Shown here: piece after piece, positions 1 through 12,082 of the stretch
Numbering within the stretch: position 1 is the first letter of the stretch
Layout: each line of letters opens with the position of its first letter
Origin: Ampullaceana balthica
Lineage: Eukaryota; Mollusca; Gastropoda; Lymnaeidae
Assembly: GCA_944989445.1 (NCBI GenBank)
Contig: CALYLW010000128.1
Coordinates: 967,501 to 1,031,500, forward strand
Length of the DNA: 64,000 bases
Direction: 5' to 3'
Translations under genes and position numbers: made by a program
Notes under the pieces: model-generated
Databases searched by the model: none
Told to the model about the DNA's origin: nothing
The model's input: the letters and a program-made list of their open reading frames with translations, nothing else

Positions 1-492
1 AAATTTCGCAATTCACAACGTTGAAAAAACTTGCAGATTTGGCTCGTACGATTGTCTTTTTTATTTGTAAGTGAGTTTGTGTATGCAAACAGCAGACTTT
101 ATACTTGCAAAGCAAAGACTTTTTGTAGGTTTTAATAAAAAAACAACAAATCCATTTAGATCTATGGGAATTTGACACCAAATGACATGGTTGTCATATT
201 TTCTTTCAGTTTTTCAATGACGTCTCTGACATTTCCGCTACCACCAATCACTGTTGACTTTTTGTCCACTTTCCCTCTCACTTCTAACATACGTGTTTTC
301 TTCTCGTGACTGTCTATTAATTTCTATTGATTATTTGTATCTGGTTGTACTATTAGTTCAGTCATAAGACTCGAAGATTCTAAAAATTAATTCCTCAAAG
401 TTCCAACACCCTATTTTCCCCCCGATTCGTTAGACCTAAGTCAGTACTATCTTCCAAAAAAGTATCCTTCCAGTTCCTGACAAATGTTAGAT
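1..492. other. AT-rich non-coding stretch
   Basis: No repeat, TIR or convincing reading frame is seen here. It looks like ordinary AT-rich intergenic or intronic DNA. Confidence 0.5.
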
Positions 493-900
493 CAGTGGTT
501 CCCAAACTTTTTTGACCCACGGACCCCTTTTATAGTCAAAACTTCCGCATGGACCCCCAAGTGAAAAAAACTACATAAATGCATAGTGCAAAATTACCAA
601 TCCAAAAAAGCAACATTTTGATGAAGAAGTGTTTATTGAAATTACAACTTTTGTTTAAAATAAATTTGAAAACAATTTATAACTTGGATGAACTTGATGA
701 GATTTTATGAGTGTATTTATGACCGACTCGATGTTTGTGAGTATCAACCGCAAATCCCCACGAGCACCAATTTCTAGTCGGTTTTTTTATGATGAGGTTC
801 ATATCGGCACTGAATCTTCGTTCTACCAAATAGGAAAACTGGAAAGCAGTCAACTACTTCTGTACAATAACCCATAATGCAGTATATAAAATTGAGATCT
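493..900 (+). mobile_element. Partial hAT transposon end
   Basis: Begins CAGTGGTTCCCAAACTTTTT, followed by a GGACCCC-rich stretch and a second GGACCCCC, which is the usual start of several hAT families. No matching inverted end (GTTTGGGAACCACTG) was found in the window. This is therefore a one-ended or truncated copy, and its right boundary is arbitrary. The left boundary (CAG at 493) is clear. Translation of the inner part on either strand gave no recognisable transposase. Confidence 0.55.
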
Positions 901-1681
901 GATTTTGTAACCAGAATTTGTGGTATCCTAGTTCAAACATTAGTTTAAGTTTCTCATTTCAATAAGTTGCTCCTGTATTAGTATGGATTCATGTTCATCT
1001 GTGTTTGGGATCTGAGTTCGTCCACACGCAAAAGGGTTCAACTGCCAGTCGGGAATATCCAAGTGAAGAATGTCTTCAACTCTTCGTTCAGGTCTGCATG
1101 AAGAGTCGTTAAGTTTTGACTTCAAGCTAGCAAATCTTAACCTCTATTTTGCACTTGCGAAAGTTTTGGAAACTGAGAATACTCTCCTAATTATTTTTTG
1201 TTGGTACAGAAAAATGTTTGCAACAAATGCTGATATTACGCGTTTCAATTTGATTAAATTTAATTGGTTACCTTGTTGTTTCAAATTAGTTCCGTTTAAG
1301 TTGGTATATAAATAATTCATAAAGGATATCACATTTTTAAAGCTAAGTGTGTCGCAAATCATTTTCTTCGTTTTCCATCAATTCCAACACTGAATCGAAT
1401 AGAGCATAAAATCAATTTACATATTATGTACTTGTTGATAACCAACGTGTGAATAATTCTGTGTGAATAAGTTAACGATTATAGTCTTCTTCATTTTCCA
1501 AACAATTTTGAGTAAATAATATCTCATTGATGGCATTCCGTTTGATTTTTATTAACTACTTAAATGACAGAATCTAGTGATCCATGCAAACTTGCACTAA
1601 GATTTTTTGCGAACAAAGGATGTCGCTGACACAATTTACTGAAAATACATTTGGTACAGTTTGTTTTAAGAATGCCAGAAA
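901..1681. other. Non-coding, nothing recognised
   Basis: AT-rich, with short chance reading frames only (61-81 codons) that overlap on both strands and carry no recognisable motif. Confidence 0.45.
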
Positions 1682-1972
1682 GTCAAGGGTATTGTCAAGG
1701 GTATTGTCAAGGGTATTGTCAAGGGTATTGTCAAGGGTATTGTCAAGGGTAGTGTCAAGGGTATTGTCAAGGATATTGTCAAGGGTATAGTCAATGGTAT
1801 AGTCAAGGGTATTGTCAAGGGTATTGTCAAGGGTATTGTCAAGGGTATTGTCAAGGATATTGTCAAGGGTATTGTCAAGGGTATTGTCAAGGGTATTGTC
1901 AAGGGTATTGTCAAGGGTATTGTCAAGGGTATTGTCAAGGGTATTGTTAAGGGTATTGTCAAGGGCATTGCT
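1682..1972 (+). repeat. 12-bp minisatellite (GTCAAGGGTATT)n
   Basis: About 24 head-to-tail copies of GTCAAGGGTATT with scattered substitutions (GGATATT, GGTAGT, GGTATA, TTAAGGG). Because 12 is a multiple of three, long stop-free frames run through it on both strands (SRVLSRVL on +, IPLTIPLT on -). These are repeat artefacts. Confidence 0.95.
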
Positions 1973-2090
1973 TTAATTTCAAAAAACATTTTTAATTCAG
2001 CCAATAATGTTGGTATCTGTTTCCAAACATTTAGCCATACTTCAAATATTTAACAGCACTGTATTGTCGGCATTGTTTCTTCGGCTTACT

Positions 2091-2264
2091 CAGTCCTGGA
2101 TTTACCTATTTGCTAAACAAGCTATAGCTTAGGGCCCCCACCTTCTTGCCCCCACCCCCCCCCCATTTTTTCTTCATATTTTGCACTGACAAAATATCTC
2201 GACTTCAAAAGGGCTCCCATATCTCAAAAAGCTTAGGGCTCCATCAAGTCTAAATCCAGCCCTG
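2091..2264. mobile_element. Short hAT-type non-autonomous element, 174 bp
   Basis: Left end CAGTCCTGGATTTA and right end TAAATCCAGCCCTG form imperfect terminal inverted repeats, and CTTAGGGCTCC/TTAGGGCCCCC continue the pairing inward. The flanks GGCTTACT (2083-2090) and GGCTCACT (2265-2272) are an 8-bp target duplication with one mismatch, as expected for hAT. It has no coding capacity, and a C-rich run sits inside the left arm. Confidence 0.82.
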
Positions 2265-2333
2265 GGCTCACTCATTCTCTTATGTGTTGTAACAAACCAC
2301 TGTTAATAATTATTAATTATTTAAGCTAGTACT

Positions 2334-2360
2334 ACTCTCTCTCTCTCTCTCTCTCTCTCT
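2334..2360 (+). repeat. (CT)n microsatellite
   Basis: About 13 uninterrupted CT dinucleotides. A loose CCATC/CCATCTT-rich degenerate stretch follows to about 2480. Confidence 0.9.
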
Positions 2361-2770
2361 GTATCATCACCATCTTGCCATCCACTTAACCATTTTCCCA
2401 CCATCAATAACCATCTTAACTTACAAGCAACCATCTTTCCATCAACAGTAACTATCTTCCAAAACCCATTTTCCAATCACTATTAAACACCTGGTGACAG
2501 GTGATGTATGAAAAATCGATAGCTTCATCTGAACCATTCCTTGTGTTGATTTAAACAAAACTTTGTAAATAAAAAAAAGCTGTTCCAAAATTGTTTAAGA
2601 ACGCATCAGTCAAGTTGATACGATGGAGTCTGGAAACTTTTCGGAGTCGTACGATGGTTAAAATTACCTGTAAAAAGAGTTTATAAACTTTAGAAAAATC
2701 ATTTGCCTCATTAAAAAATGTCATTTCGAAACCATATTTATTCAAAATACCTTAAACGTGTACATAAATG

Positions 2771-3122
2771 TTTTATTTACAATCTATAAATGATTGGTTT
2801 ATTTACAATCTATAAATGATTGGTTTATTGTCAATCTATAAATGATTGGTTTATTGTCAATCTATAAATGATTGGTTTATTGTCAATCTATAAATGATTT
2901 GTTTATTGTCAATCTATAAATGATTGGTTTATTGTCAATCTATAAATGATTTGTTTATTGTCAATCTATAAATGATTGGTTTATTGTCAATCTATAAATG
3001 ATTGGTTTATTGTCAATCTATAAATGATTTGTTTATTGTCAATCTATAAATGATTGGTTTATTTACAATCTATAAATGATTGGTTTATTTACAATCTATA
3101 AATGATTGGTTTATTGTCAATC
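2771..3122 (+). repeat. 26-bp minisatellite
   Basis: About 13 copies of a 26-bp unit built around CTATAAATGATTGGTTTATT. There are two main variants, TTTACAAT at the array edges and TTGTCAAT in the middle, plus a minor GATTTG variant. The edge/centre pattern suggests expansion from inside the array. Confidence 0.95.
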
Positions 3123-3628
3123 CCAGTGTTAACTTGATACCTGCTTTATTTATAAGCTGTATATCAATCTAAATATATTATTACAATGCCATAATCTAAT
3201 ATAGAAATATCTGTTTTATTAAAAAATACTTTTCATACTTTTTTCTTCAAAACAAAAAAACAGCTAAAAATAATAATAATAAAAAAATAGTTAGAACAAA
3301 ATTCTTATTTCATATACAGTAGGTATTCATATTCGTATATTTTCCGGGAATTCACAAATCCATATGTTACTTCTTTATTGGATTTATCCCATCAATATTT
3401 TTTCAATTAATCAACTTTATTTCTAAGTTTAACCGTTAATTCTGTAGCCTATCTTCCTTTATCACCGATTCCTCTCCCAAATCATTACACATTCAACATT
3501 ATTTCATGTTCCCAGAATAATCCTGTGTTTATTATTATTAAAGGAAGATTAATTTTTAGTATGGTGAGCTAAATCCCAATAAATAAAAGGGACATATTTC
3601 ATTTGGCCATTTCATAGAGTTCTTAAAA
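3123..3628. other. AT-rich spacer
   Basis: Nothing recognised. Contains short A and TAA runs only. Confidence 0.4.
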
Positions 3629-4398
3629 ACTGACGTTAATGTGTCAAGTTTTACTGACGTTAATGTGTCAAGTTTTACTGACGTTAATGTGTCAAGTTTT
3701 ACTGACGTTAATGTGTCAAGTTTTACTGACGTTAATGTGTAAAGTTTTACTGACGTTAATGTGTCAAGTTTTACTGACGTTAATGTGTCAAGTTTTACTG
3801 ACGGTAATGGGTCAAGTTTTACTGTCGTTAATGTGTCAAGTTTTACTGTCGTTAATGTGTCAAGTTTTACTGACGGTAAAGGGTCAAGTTTTACTGTCGT
3901 TAATGTGTCAAGTTTTACTGACGTTAATGTGTCAAGTTTTACTGTCGTTAATGGGTCAAGTTTTACTGACGTTAATGTGTCAAGTTTTACTGACGTTAAT
4001 GTGTCAAGTTTTACTGACGTTAATGTGTCAAGTTTTACTGACGTTAATGTGTCAAGTTTTACTGACGTTAATGTGTCAAGTTTTACTGACGTTAATGTGT
4101 CAAGTTTAAACTGACGTTAATGTGTCAAATTTTACTGACGTTAATGTGTCAAGTTTTACTGACGTTAATGTGTCAAGTTTTACTGACGTTAATGTTTCAA
4201 GTTTTGCTGACGTTAATGTGTCAAGTTTTAATTACATTAATGTGTCAAGTTTTACTGACGTTAATGTGTCAAGTTTTACTGACGTTAATGTGTCAAGTTT
4301 TACTGACGTTAATGTGTCAAGTTTTACTGACGTTAATGTGTCAAGTTTTACCGTCGTTAATGTGTCAAGTTTTACTGTCGTTAATGTGTCAAGTTTTT
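3629..4398 (+). repeat. 24-bp minisatellite with TGACG motif
   Basis: About 32 copies of a 24-bp unit reading TGACGTTAATGTGTCAAG then TTTTAC. Variants are TGTCGTTA and TGACGGTA, and one unit is ATTACATTA. Since 24 is a multiple of three, two frames stay open (MCQVLLTL and VSSFTDVN octapeptides). No start context, splice sites or flanking coding sequence supports a real protein. Most units carry TGACGTTA, a CREB/ATF half-site-like octamer. Confidence 0.95.
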
Positions 4399-4483
4399 AA
4401 TTGCACGCTTCACACAGGCCGTCGTGGCTTTATAAGGTCGCACATACAGATGTTTGATTTTTATACTGGCCAGCTGTACGTCC

Positions 4484-5060
4484 TTTGACATGTCCTTTTG
4501 TGCACATACCGTAACATGTTCTTTGTGTACATACTAGAACATGTCCTTTTGTGCACATACCGTAACATGTTCTTTGGTACATACTAGGACATGTCATTTT
4601 GTGCACATACCGTAACATGTTCTTTGTGTACATACTAGAACATGTCCTTTTGTGCACATATCGTAACATGTTCTTTGTGTACATACTAGGACATGTCATT
4701 TTGTGCCCATACCATGACATGTACTTTGCGTGCATACTAGAACATGTCCTTTTGTGCAAATACCGTAACATGTTCTTTGTGTACATACTAGAACATGTCC
4801 TTTTGTGCACATACCGTAACATGTACTTTGTGTACATACTAGAACATGTCCTTTTGTGCACATACCGTAACATGTTCTTTGTGTACATACTAGAACACGT
4901 CCTTTTGTGCACATACCGTAACATGTCCTTTTGTGCTCATACTGTGATATGTACTTTTGTGTACATATTGTGAGTTGTCTTTTTGTGCACACACCGTGAA
5001 ATAGCAAAATGTGTGTACATCCTGTGAAATTACCTTTTGAGTAAATCCATTGAAATATTT
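4484..5060 (+). repeat. 51-bp minisatellite
   Basis: About 8 good copies of a 51-bp unit, then degenerate copies to about 5060. The unit joins two related halves of roughly 25 bp: CATGTCCTTTTGTGCACATA and CATGTTCTTTGTGTACATAC. It is probably an old dimer that later amplified as a pair. The period is a multiple of three, so Cys/Tyr-rich open frames on both strands are artefacts. Confidence 0.92.
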
Positions 5061-5330
5061 TTGTTATGTACACTCCAGGTCGCGCCCTACAGAGTTTGCA
5101 TAATTTAAAATAACATTTGCATATTTTGTTAACTTTTCTTTCTTGTGTACATTTTAGATTATTCTCTTATGTGGAAATTTCAAATACTATGTCAGTAGAG
5201 GATCTTATATGTCATGCCTGACCATGAATACGCCGTCATTGATTGGTCTGTGGTAAGAACCAATCAAATCACTTCCTTTTACACCAACCATCTCAAAGGA
5301 TGTGAACAAATTGACTTATGAAAATGGCAG

Positions 5331-5529
5331 CAGAGGCGTCTCTTGGGTTGGTGTCACCCAGTGCGGTAGCTCATGGTGTCGCCCCCTCACTATTTATCTC
5401 AAATAACTCCTCAAAGTCTGCCAGTGCCTAACAACAGGAGCATACAGAATTTTACATTTTGGTATCACCCCTTGTGATTGTGTCACCTCGTGCGGTCCGC
5501 ATAACCCGTACCCTCTTGTGACGCCTCTG
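5331..5529. mobile_element. Short hAT-type non-autonomous element, 199 bp
   Basis: Terminal inverted repeats CAGAGGCGTC / GACGCCTCTG. Left flank AATGGCAG (5323-5330) and right flank AATGGCGG (5530-5537) form an 8-bp target duplication with one mismatch. Internally, GTGTCACC and AGTGCGGT recur near both ends, which suggests extended imperfect sub-terminal repeats. There is no coding capacity. Confidence 0.8.
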
Positions 5530-5910
5530 AATGGCGGATCATTCTATACCTTTTGTTTTTGTTTTGATTGAGCTACGCAAGCGAAGTAAATACGTTTTTA
5601 TACAAAAAAGTTGAACATTTCGGTGCGGATGAGACAATGTTGAATTCGATCGCATATAATCAAAAAGTACATTTTAAGATTGTATTTTATTTAAAAGCTT
5701 TATCTTAGTCCCATTCTATATTAAGATTCCCTACTCTGTCTAACAAAATCAGTTACGCAGCGTCACTTGCTAACAGACCGGCATGGTCTGTGGACACAAT
5801 AATCTTCTGCATAGAAGACAGACAAGGCATTAAGCATAGTGATTCATATTCTACCTATTTTCATGTCTCCCTACATTAAAATATTTATTAAAAAGTTTTC
5901 ACTTTGGTGA
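5530..5910. other. Unannotated spacer
   Basis: Nothing recognised between the 199-bp element and the 28-bp satellite. Confidence 0.4.
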
Positions 5911-8900
5911 AAACAATCGGCTATATAGTTACAGTCTGAAACAATCGGCTATATAGTTACAGTCTGAAACAATCGGCTATATAGTTACAGTCTGAAACAA
6001 TCGTCTATATAATTACAGTCTGAAACAATCGGCTAAATAGTTACAGTCTGAAACAATCGGCTATATAGTTACAGTCTGAAACAATCGGCTATATAATTAC
6101 AGTCTGAAACAATCGGCTAAATAGTTACAGTCTGAAACAATCGGCTATATAGTTACAGTCTGAAACAATCGGCTAAATAGTTACAGTCTGAAACAATCGG
6201 CTAAATAGTTACAGTCTGAAACAATCGGCTATATAGTTACAGTCTGAAACAATCGGCTATATAGTTACAGTCTGAAACAATCGGCTATATAGTTACAGTC
6301 TGAAACAATCGGCTATATAGTTACAGTCTGAAACAATCGGCTATATAGTTACAGTCTGAAACAATCGGCTATATAGTTACAGTCTGAAACAATCGGCTAT
6401 ATAGTTACAGTCTGAAACAATCGGCTATATAGTTACAGTCTGAAACAATCGGCTATATAGTTACAGTCTGAAACAATCGGCTATATAGTTACAGTCTGAA
6501 ACAATCGGCTAAATAGTTACAGTCTGAAACAATCGGCTATATAGTTACAGTCTGAAACAATCGGCTATATAGTTACAGTCTGAAACAATCGGATGTATAG
6601 TTACAGTCTGAAACAATCGGCTATATAGTTACAGTCTGAAACAATCGGCTATATAGTTACAGTCTGAAACAATCGGCTATATAGTTACAGTCTGAAACAA
6701 TCGGCTATATAGTTACAGTCTGAAACAATCGGATGTATAGTTACAGTCTGAAACAATCGGATGTATAGTTATTGTCTGAAACAATCGGATGTATAGTTAT
6801 TGTCTGAAACAATCGGCTATATAGTTACAGTCTGAAACAATCGGATGTATAGTTATTGTCTGAAACAATCGGCTATATAGTTACAGTCTGAAACAATCGG
6901 ATGTATAGTTATTGTCTGAAACAATCGGCTATATAGTTACAGTCTGAAACAATCGGATGTATAGTTATTGTCTGAAACAATCGGCTATATAGTTACAGTC
7001 TGAAACAATCGGCTATATAGTTACAGTCTGAAACAATCGGCTAAATAGTTACAGTCTGAAACAATCGGCTATATAGTTACAGTCTGAAACAATCGGCTAT
7101 ATAGTTACAGTCTGAAACAATCGGCTAAATAGTTACAGTCTGAAACAATCGGCTATATAGTTACAGTCTGAAACAATCAGCTAAATAGTTACAGTCTGAA
7201 ACAATCGGCTAAATAGTTACAGTCTGAAACAATCGGCTATATAGTTACAGTCTGAAACAATCGGCTATATAGTTACAGTCTGAAACAATCGGCTATATAG
7301 TTACAGTCTGAAACAATCGGCTATATAGTTACAGTCTGAAACAATCGGCTATATAGTTACAGTCTGAAACAATCGGCTATATAGTTACAGTCTGAAACAA
7401 TCGGCTATATAGTTACAGTCTGAAACAATCGGCTAAATAGTTACAGTCTGAAACAATCGGCTATATAGTTACAGTCTGAAACAATCGGCTATATAGTTAA
7501 TGTCTGAAACAATCGGATGTATAGTTACAGTCTGAAACAATCGGCTATATAGTTACAGTCTGAAACAATCGGCTATATAGTTACAGTCTGAAACAATCGG
7601 CTATATAGTTACAGTCTGAAACAATCGGCTATATAGTTACAGTCTGAAACAATCGGATGTATAGTTACAGTCTGAAACAATCGGATGTATAGTTATTGTC
7701 TGAAACAATCGGATGTATAGTTATTGTCTGAAACAATCGGCTATATAGTTACAGTCTGAAACAATCGGATGTATAGTTATTGTCTGAAACAATCGGCTAT
7801 ATAGTTACAGTCTGAAACAATCGGATGTATAGTTATTGTCTGAAACAATCGGCTATATAGTTACAGTCTGAAACAATCGGATGTATAGTTATTGTCTGAA
7901 ACAATCGGCTATATAGTTACAGTCTCAAACAATCGGCTATATAGTTACAGTCTGAAACAATCGGCTAAATAGTTACAGTCTGAAACAATCGGCTATATAG
8001 TTACAGTCTGAAACAATCGGCTATATAGTTACAGTCTGAAACAATCGGCTAAATAGTTACAGTCTGAAACAATCGGCTATATAGTTACAGTCTGAAACAA
8101 TCGGCTAAATAGTTACAGTCTGAAACAATCGGCTAAATAGTTACAGTCTGAAACAATCGGCTATATAGTTACAGTCTGAAACAATCGGCTATATAGTTAC
8201 AGTCTGAAACAATCGGCTATATAGTTACAGTCTGAAACAATCGGCTAAATAGTTACAGTCTGAAACAATCGGCTATATAGTTAAAGTCTGAAACAATCGG
8301 CTATATAGTTACAGTCCGAAACAATCGGCTATATAGTTGCAGTCTGAAACAATCGGCTAAATAGTTACAGTCTGAAACAATCGGCTATATAGTTACAGTC
8401 TGAAACAATCGGCTATGTAGTTACAGTCTGAAACAATCGGCTATATAGTTACAGTCTGAAACAATCGGATGTATAGTTATTGTCTGAAACAATCGGCTAT
8501 ATAGTTACAGTCTGAAACAATCGGCTAAATAGTTACAGTCTGAAACAATCGGCTATATAGTTACAGTCTGAAACAATCGGCTATATAGTTACAGTCTGAA
8601 ACAATCGGGTATATAGTTACAGTCTGAAACAATCGGCTATATAGTTACAGTCTGAAACAATCGGCTATATAGTTACAGTCTGAAACAATCGGATGTATAG
8701 TTACAGTCTGAAACAATCGGATGTATAGTTATTGTCTGAAACAATCGGATGTATAGTTATTGTCTGAAACAATCGGCTATATAGTTACAGTCTGAAACAA
8801 TCGGATGTATAGTTATTGTCTGAAACAATCGGCTATATAGTTACAGTCTGAAACAATCGGATGTATAGTTATTGTCTGAAACAATCGGCTATATAGTTAC

Positions 8901-9371
8901 AGTCTGAAACAATCGGATGTATAGTTATTGTCTGAAACAATCGGCTATATAGTTACAGTCTGAAACAATCGGCTATATAGTTATTGTCTGAAACAATCGG
9001 CTATATAGTTACAGTCTGAAACAATCGGATGTATAGTTATTGTCTGAAACAATCGGCTATATAGTTACAGTCTGAAACAATCGGATGTATAGTTATTGTC
9101 TGAAACAATCGGCTATATAGTTACACTCTGAAACAATCGGATGTATAGTTATTGTCTGAAACAATCGGCTATATAGTTACAGTCTGAAACAATCGGATGT
9201 ATAGTTATTGTCTGAAACAATCGGCTATATAGTTACAGTCTGAAACAATTGGATGTATAGTTATTGTCTGAAACAATCGGATGTATAGTTATTGTCTGAA
9301 ACAATCGGCTATATAGTTACAGTCTGAAACAATCGGATGTATAGTTACAGTCTGAAACAATCGGCTATATA
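5911..9371 (+). repeat. 28-bp satellite, about 123 units
   Basis: Unit ACAATCGGCTATATAGTTAC plus AGTCTGAA, 28 bp, almost gap-free. The main variants are CTATAT...CAGTC, CTAAAT...CAGTC, ATGTAT...CAGTC and ATGTAT...TTGTC. The variants are not random. The block 'ATGTAT-CAG, ATGTAT-TTG, ATGTAT-TTG, CTATAT, ATGTAT-TTG, CTATAT...' occurs with its first unit at 6731, 7655 and 8691, so copies are spaced by 924 bp (33 units) and 1036 bp (37 units). This is a higher-order repeat. The array resumes at 9655. Confidence 0.97.
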
Positions 9372-9654
9372 CATGGGCGTCGCTAGGAATTTTTCCAGGG
9401 GGGGGGGCAAGAAAATCCCACTTTTTAAAATTTTAACTGGCAATGCCATACAGGTACAATTTTCAATTAAATTCAAGTTCAGTATAAAATAAGGGTTGAA
9501 AAAAGCCTTAGAAACTTAATAAGACTTACAAATTAGTGCTGTAATAGTTAAAATACAACATTTATTAATGCATTTAATTTTTTAAAAAAAATTCTCAAAT
9601 GTAGGGGGGGGGGCAAATGCTCCCCCCTTGCCCCCCCTCTTTCCTACGCCCATG
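9372..9654. mobile_element. 283-bp hAT-type element inside the 28-bp satellite
   Basis: Starts CATGGGCGTCGCTAGGAATT and ends TTCCTACGCCCATG, so the terminal inverted repeat is CATGGGCGT, with poly-G/poly-C runs just inside both ends. It is flanked by a perfect 8-bp duplication GCTATATA (9364-9371 and 9655-9662), which is part of the satellite unit. The start resembles that of the 3.3-kb hAT at 35760 (GGCGTAGCTAG), so the two may belong to related families. No coding capacity. Confidence 0.85.
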
Positions 9655-9710
9655 GCTATATAGTTACAGTCTGAAACAATCGGCTATAGTCTATAGTTAC
9701 AGTCTGAAAC
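9655..9710 (+). repeat. Right remnant of the 28-bp satellite
   Basis: About two units of the same satellite after the insertion. The last unit is altered (CTATAGTCTATAG) before unique sequence begins. Confidence 0.95.
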
Positions 9711-10026
9711 GTCACTTACTTATTTTAGAACTGATTTAAAAAAATGGAAATTCGGCATTTCTTTACTTACTGCAAATTATTTTTATTCTTTACATTTTTG
9801 CTAATTGGGATATCTAATAGTGTTTTTAAAATGTTTTATTGTTTAAAAAAAGTCTTTCTTACTACTTACAATGTCTTTGAGTGAAAAGTTCTGTTTCTGT
9901 CTCTTTTTGTTTACATAACAATTTTCTAGTGCTTTTTAAATGTAACTTCCACGAGGGAGAGGTGTGCACAGAATAAGATCTCTTTGTGATTTCTCTTTCG
10001 ACTGGTTGCCTAGGAACATTGGATGG

Positions 10027-10115
10027 TAAACAGGGGCTTGTAAACAGGGGCTTGTAAACAGGGGCTGGTAAACAGGGGCTTGTAAACAGGGGCTTGTAAA
10101 CAGGGGCTTGTAAAC
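10027..10115 (+). repeat. 14-bp minisatellite (CAGGGGCTTGTAAA)n
   Basis: About six copies of CAGGGGCTTGTAAA with one TTG-to-TGG change. Confidence 0.93.
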
Positions 10116-10725
10116 GCTGGTTATTTAAAAAGTGAATGCATAAACTTTAAGAAGCAACATGTTTTCTATTAAAAAATCAGAAGAAACAAATATTTAAAAT
10201 AATGTTTAGAGCAATCCTTGTCATTTAATTAGAAATTTAAAAAAATATTTATTGAATTGAAAACAAAAACTCAGAAAAACTTTACTAAAATACTTTAAGA
10301 AACCTCATCGAAATAAAAATTTTAAAATTCGTCTGTACTCAAACCAAAGTCATCGTCTACACAGAGCGGTTATTTAAAATTCTGCTTAAACTTTTCTGGT
10401 TAAAGTCTTCTCTCGTTCCATATTTTATCAAGGCGTTTCTTAGAACTTCCACCAAGAAAATAGGTAGCCGCAGAGTCCGACTCTAAATGAAACTAAGAAA
10501 CGCCCCTGGGGATACGTGTCAGTCATCTTGCCAGCACTTTCATAACTTGGCAACACCAGTGGTCCCTAATGAAATGACCATCTAACGGACGACTCTGGTC
10601 TCTCCCGGTCACGTGATCTCTATTTGGTCCCTAAACGCAGTGTATCGCTAGCAACGTGCCAAAAAAATGTTATAGCAGAATGATAATACATTTCTTTTCT
10701 CCTTCTTTCTTTCGGAGATATCATT
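10116..10725. other. Unannotated spacer
   Basis: AT-rich, with nothing recognised. Confidence 0.4.
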
Positions 10726-10824
10726 GTACACACAGCTGTAACAAAGTCTACACAGCTGTAACAAAGTCCACACAGCTGTAACATAGTCTACACAGCTGTA
10801 ACATAGTCTACACAGCTGTAACAT
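10726..10824 (+). repeat. 20-bp minisatellite
   Basis: Five copies of ACACAGCTGTAACAAAGTCT, with AAAG/ATAG alternation. Confidence 0.93.
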
Positions 10825-11301
10825 TCCCAAAACTGAAGCATTAAAATACATGCAGTGATATGTTAGTAAAATATAGAACCAAACGGCACACAATTTGCAA
10901 TAAGCGTTATGTCCTACTAATACCAATCTCCTTTACATGGCCTTAACTTTTCCCAAGATCCCTTGATAATGTCTTTGTTTAATAGATGCGCTATACCCTA
11001 TAGCAGGGGTTCCTAACCAGTGGAGCAGGTTCCAGGGGGTGCATGAACCATTCAGAGAAAAAAAAACAAAAAGAGGGAGAAAAAAAAGAAGGAAAAAAAA
11101 AGAAAGAAAAACTGATAATCTGAAAATGTAAACCATAAGCAAGGCATGCCACGTTAAAGGGCGCCAATATACAACCTTTTTTTTTACTCGTTCGCGCATC
11201 GTTCTGGGCATTTCGAAAATTGAAGGAAAAACTTTCGCAAAATGAACGGTTCGCTCTACGTGTTCCTCGGAATTTCGTGTTTTTCGTCACAGTTTTCTAA
11301 T

Positions 11302-11775
11302 AAAACAAACCCGTAAAAACAAAGTTTTTGACTATAAATCCCTTATATATGAGACATAACTAACAGTATTGATTATTTTCAAACATTTACAGACTGACAC
11401 CGAGTGATGTCCCTTGTCTTTAATAAATGGGGGTGGGATGTGAGGGGGTGTCGGCACGACGGTCGGCGTCAACACGACGGTCGGCGTCAACTCAAACTCA
11501 CGTGAAACTGGCAGAAAAAAAACAATAACAAACAGTGAATTTTGAATTACATACCTCATATAAGGATAAACTAAAAATGCATTAATTTAATTACGGTACG
11601 TTCGATCGATCTGAAATTTTGATACGATGCATTGTTAGGTCAGACGGGTCCGTGTGCCAAATTTCAGTTCGATCGGATCATGGGAAGTGGGTCATTTTTG
11701 ACTTCTGTTTTTCCGCCCGCCCGCCCGTCGAGCCCAAGACAGAGACGGCCGCGAAGTTAATATAAGGGATTTAAA
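11302..11775 (-). mobile_element. Dispersed element of the AAATCCCTTATA family, copy 1
   Basis: Lies in reverse orientation inside the hAT. It shares with copies at 36.1, 54.4 and 54.9 kb the end AAATCCCTTATATTAACTTC, a G/C-rich CCGCCCGCCCGCC-like block, an AAAATTTCAGATCGATCGAA core, and the distal end ATAAGGGATTTATAGTC then AAAAACTTTG. The two ends contain a short inverted repeat, AAATCCCTTATAT/ATATAAGGGATTT. No coding capacity is seen. The class is unknown, and no clear target duplication could be fixed. Confidence 0.7.
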
Positions 11776-12082
11776 AATAATTTAATTTTGTCATCAAATA
11801 CTTCAGATATATCTCTTCCCGTGACCCTCTAACTGTTTTGAGCGGATGTAAACGTTGGGATTTTTTTCCTCCTCTTTTATTGCTCTGTACGCTGCAAAGG
11901 TCTTTAACACGTTAATTGTAAGCCATTATTCATCATTGAAACCTAAAATCTTGAGTTGAGCATCCAATTCCGGTCATTAAAAACATCAACAAGGCCGGTT
12001 AAAAATTTGCCTGTGACTGGTACGACTTTCCGATTGTAATCCCCCCCCCCTCAAAATCGTTAATAAATAATAAAAAAAGAGA

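Noticed and set aside
1666..2004. Reverse-strand IPLT-repeat frame as an antifreeze-like or structural protein
   Set aside because: A product of the 12-bp minisatellite, open on both strands.
3639..4488. Open frames of 90-156 codons (MCQVLLTL / VSSFTDVN repeats) as a secreted or repeat protein
   Set aside because: The 24-bp period keeps frames open by arithmetic. Both overlapping frames are equally open, and there are no flanking exons or start context.
4430..5073. Cys/Tyr/Met-rich repeat frames on both strands
   Set aside because: Artefacts of the 51-bp repeat, a multiple of three.
5911..9371. CRISPR-like array (regular 28-bp repeats)
   Set aside because: Units are directly adjacent with no unique spacers, and the context is eukaryotic. 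The same holds for the 31- and 34-bp arrays.
10991..11290. Hydrophobic Phe/Ser-rich minus-strand frame as a membrane protein
   Set aside because: Produced by the purine tract inside the hAT transposon end. It spans the TIR and has no conserved features.
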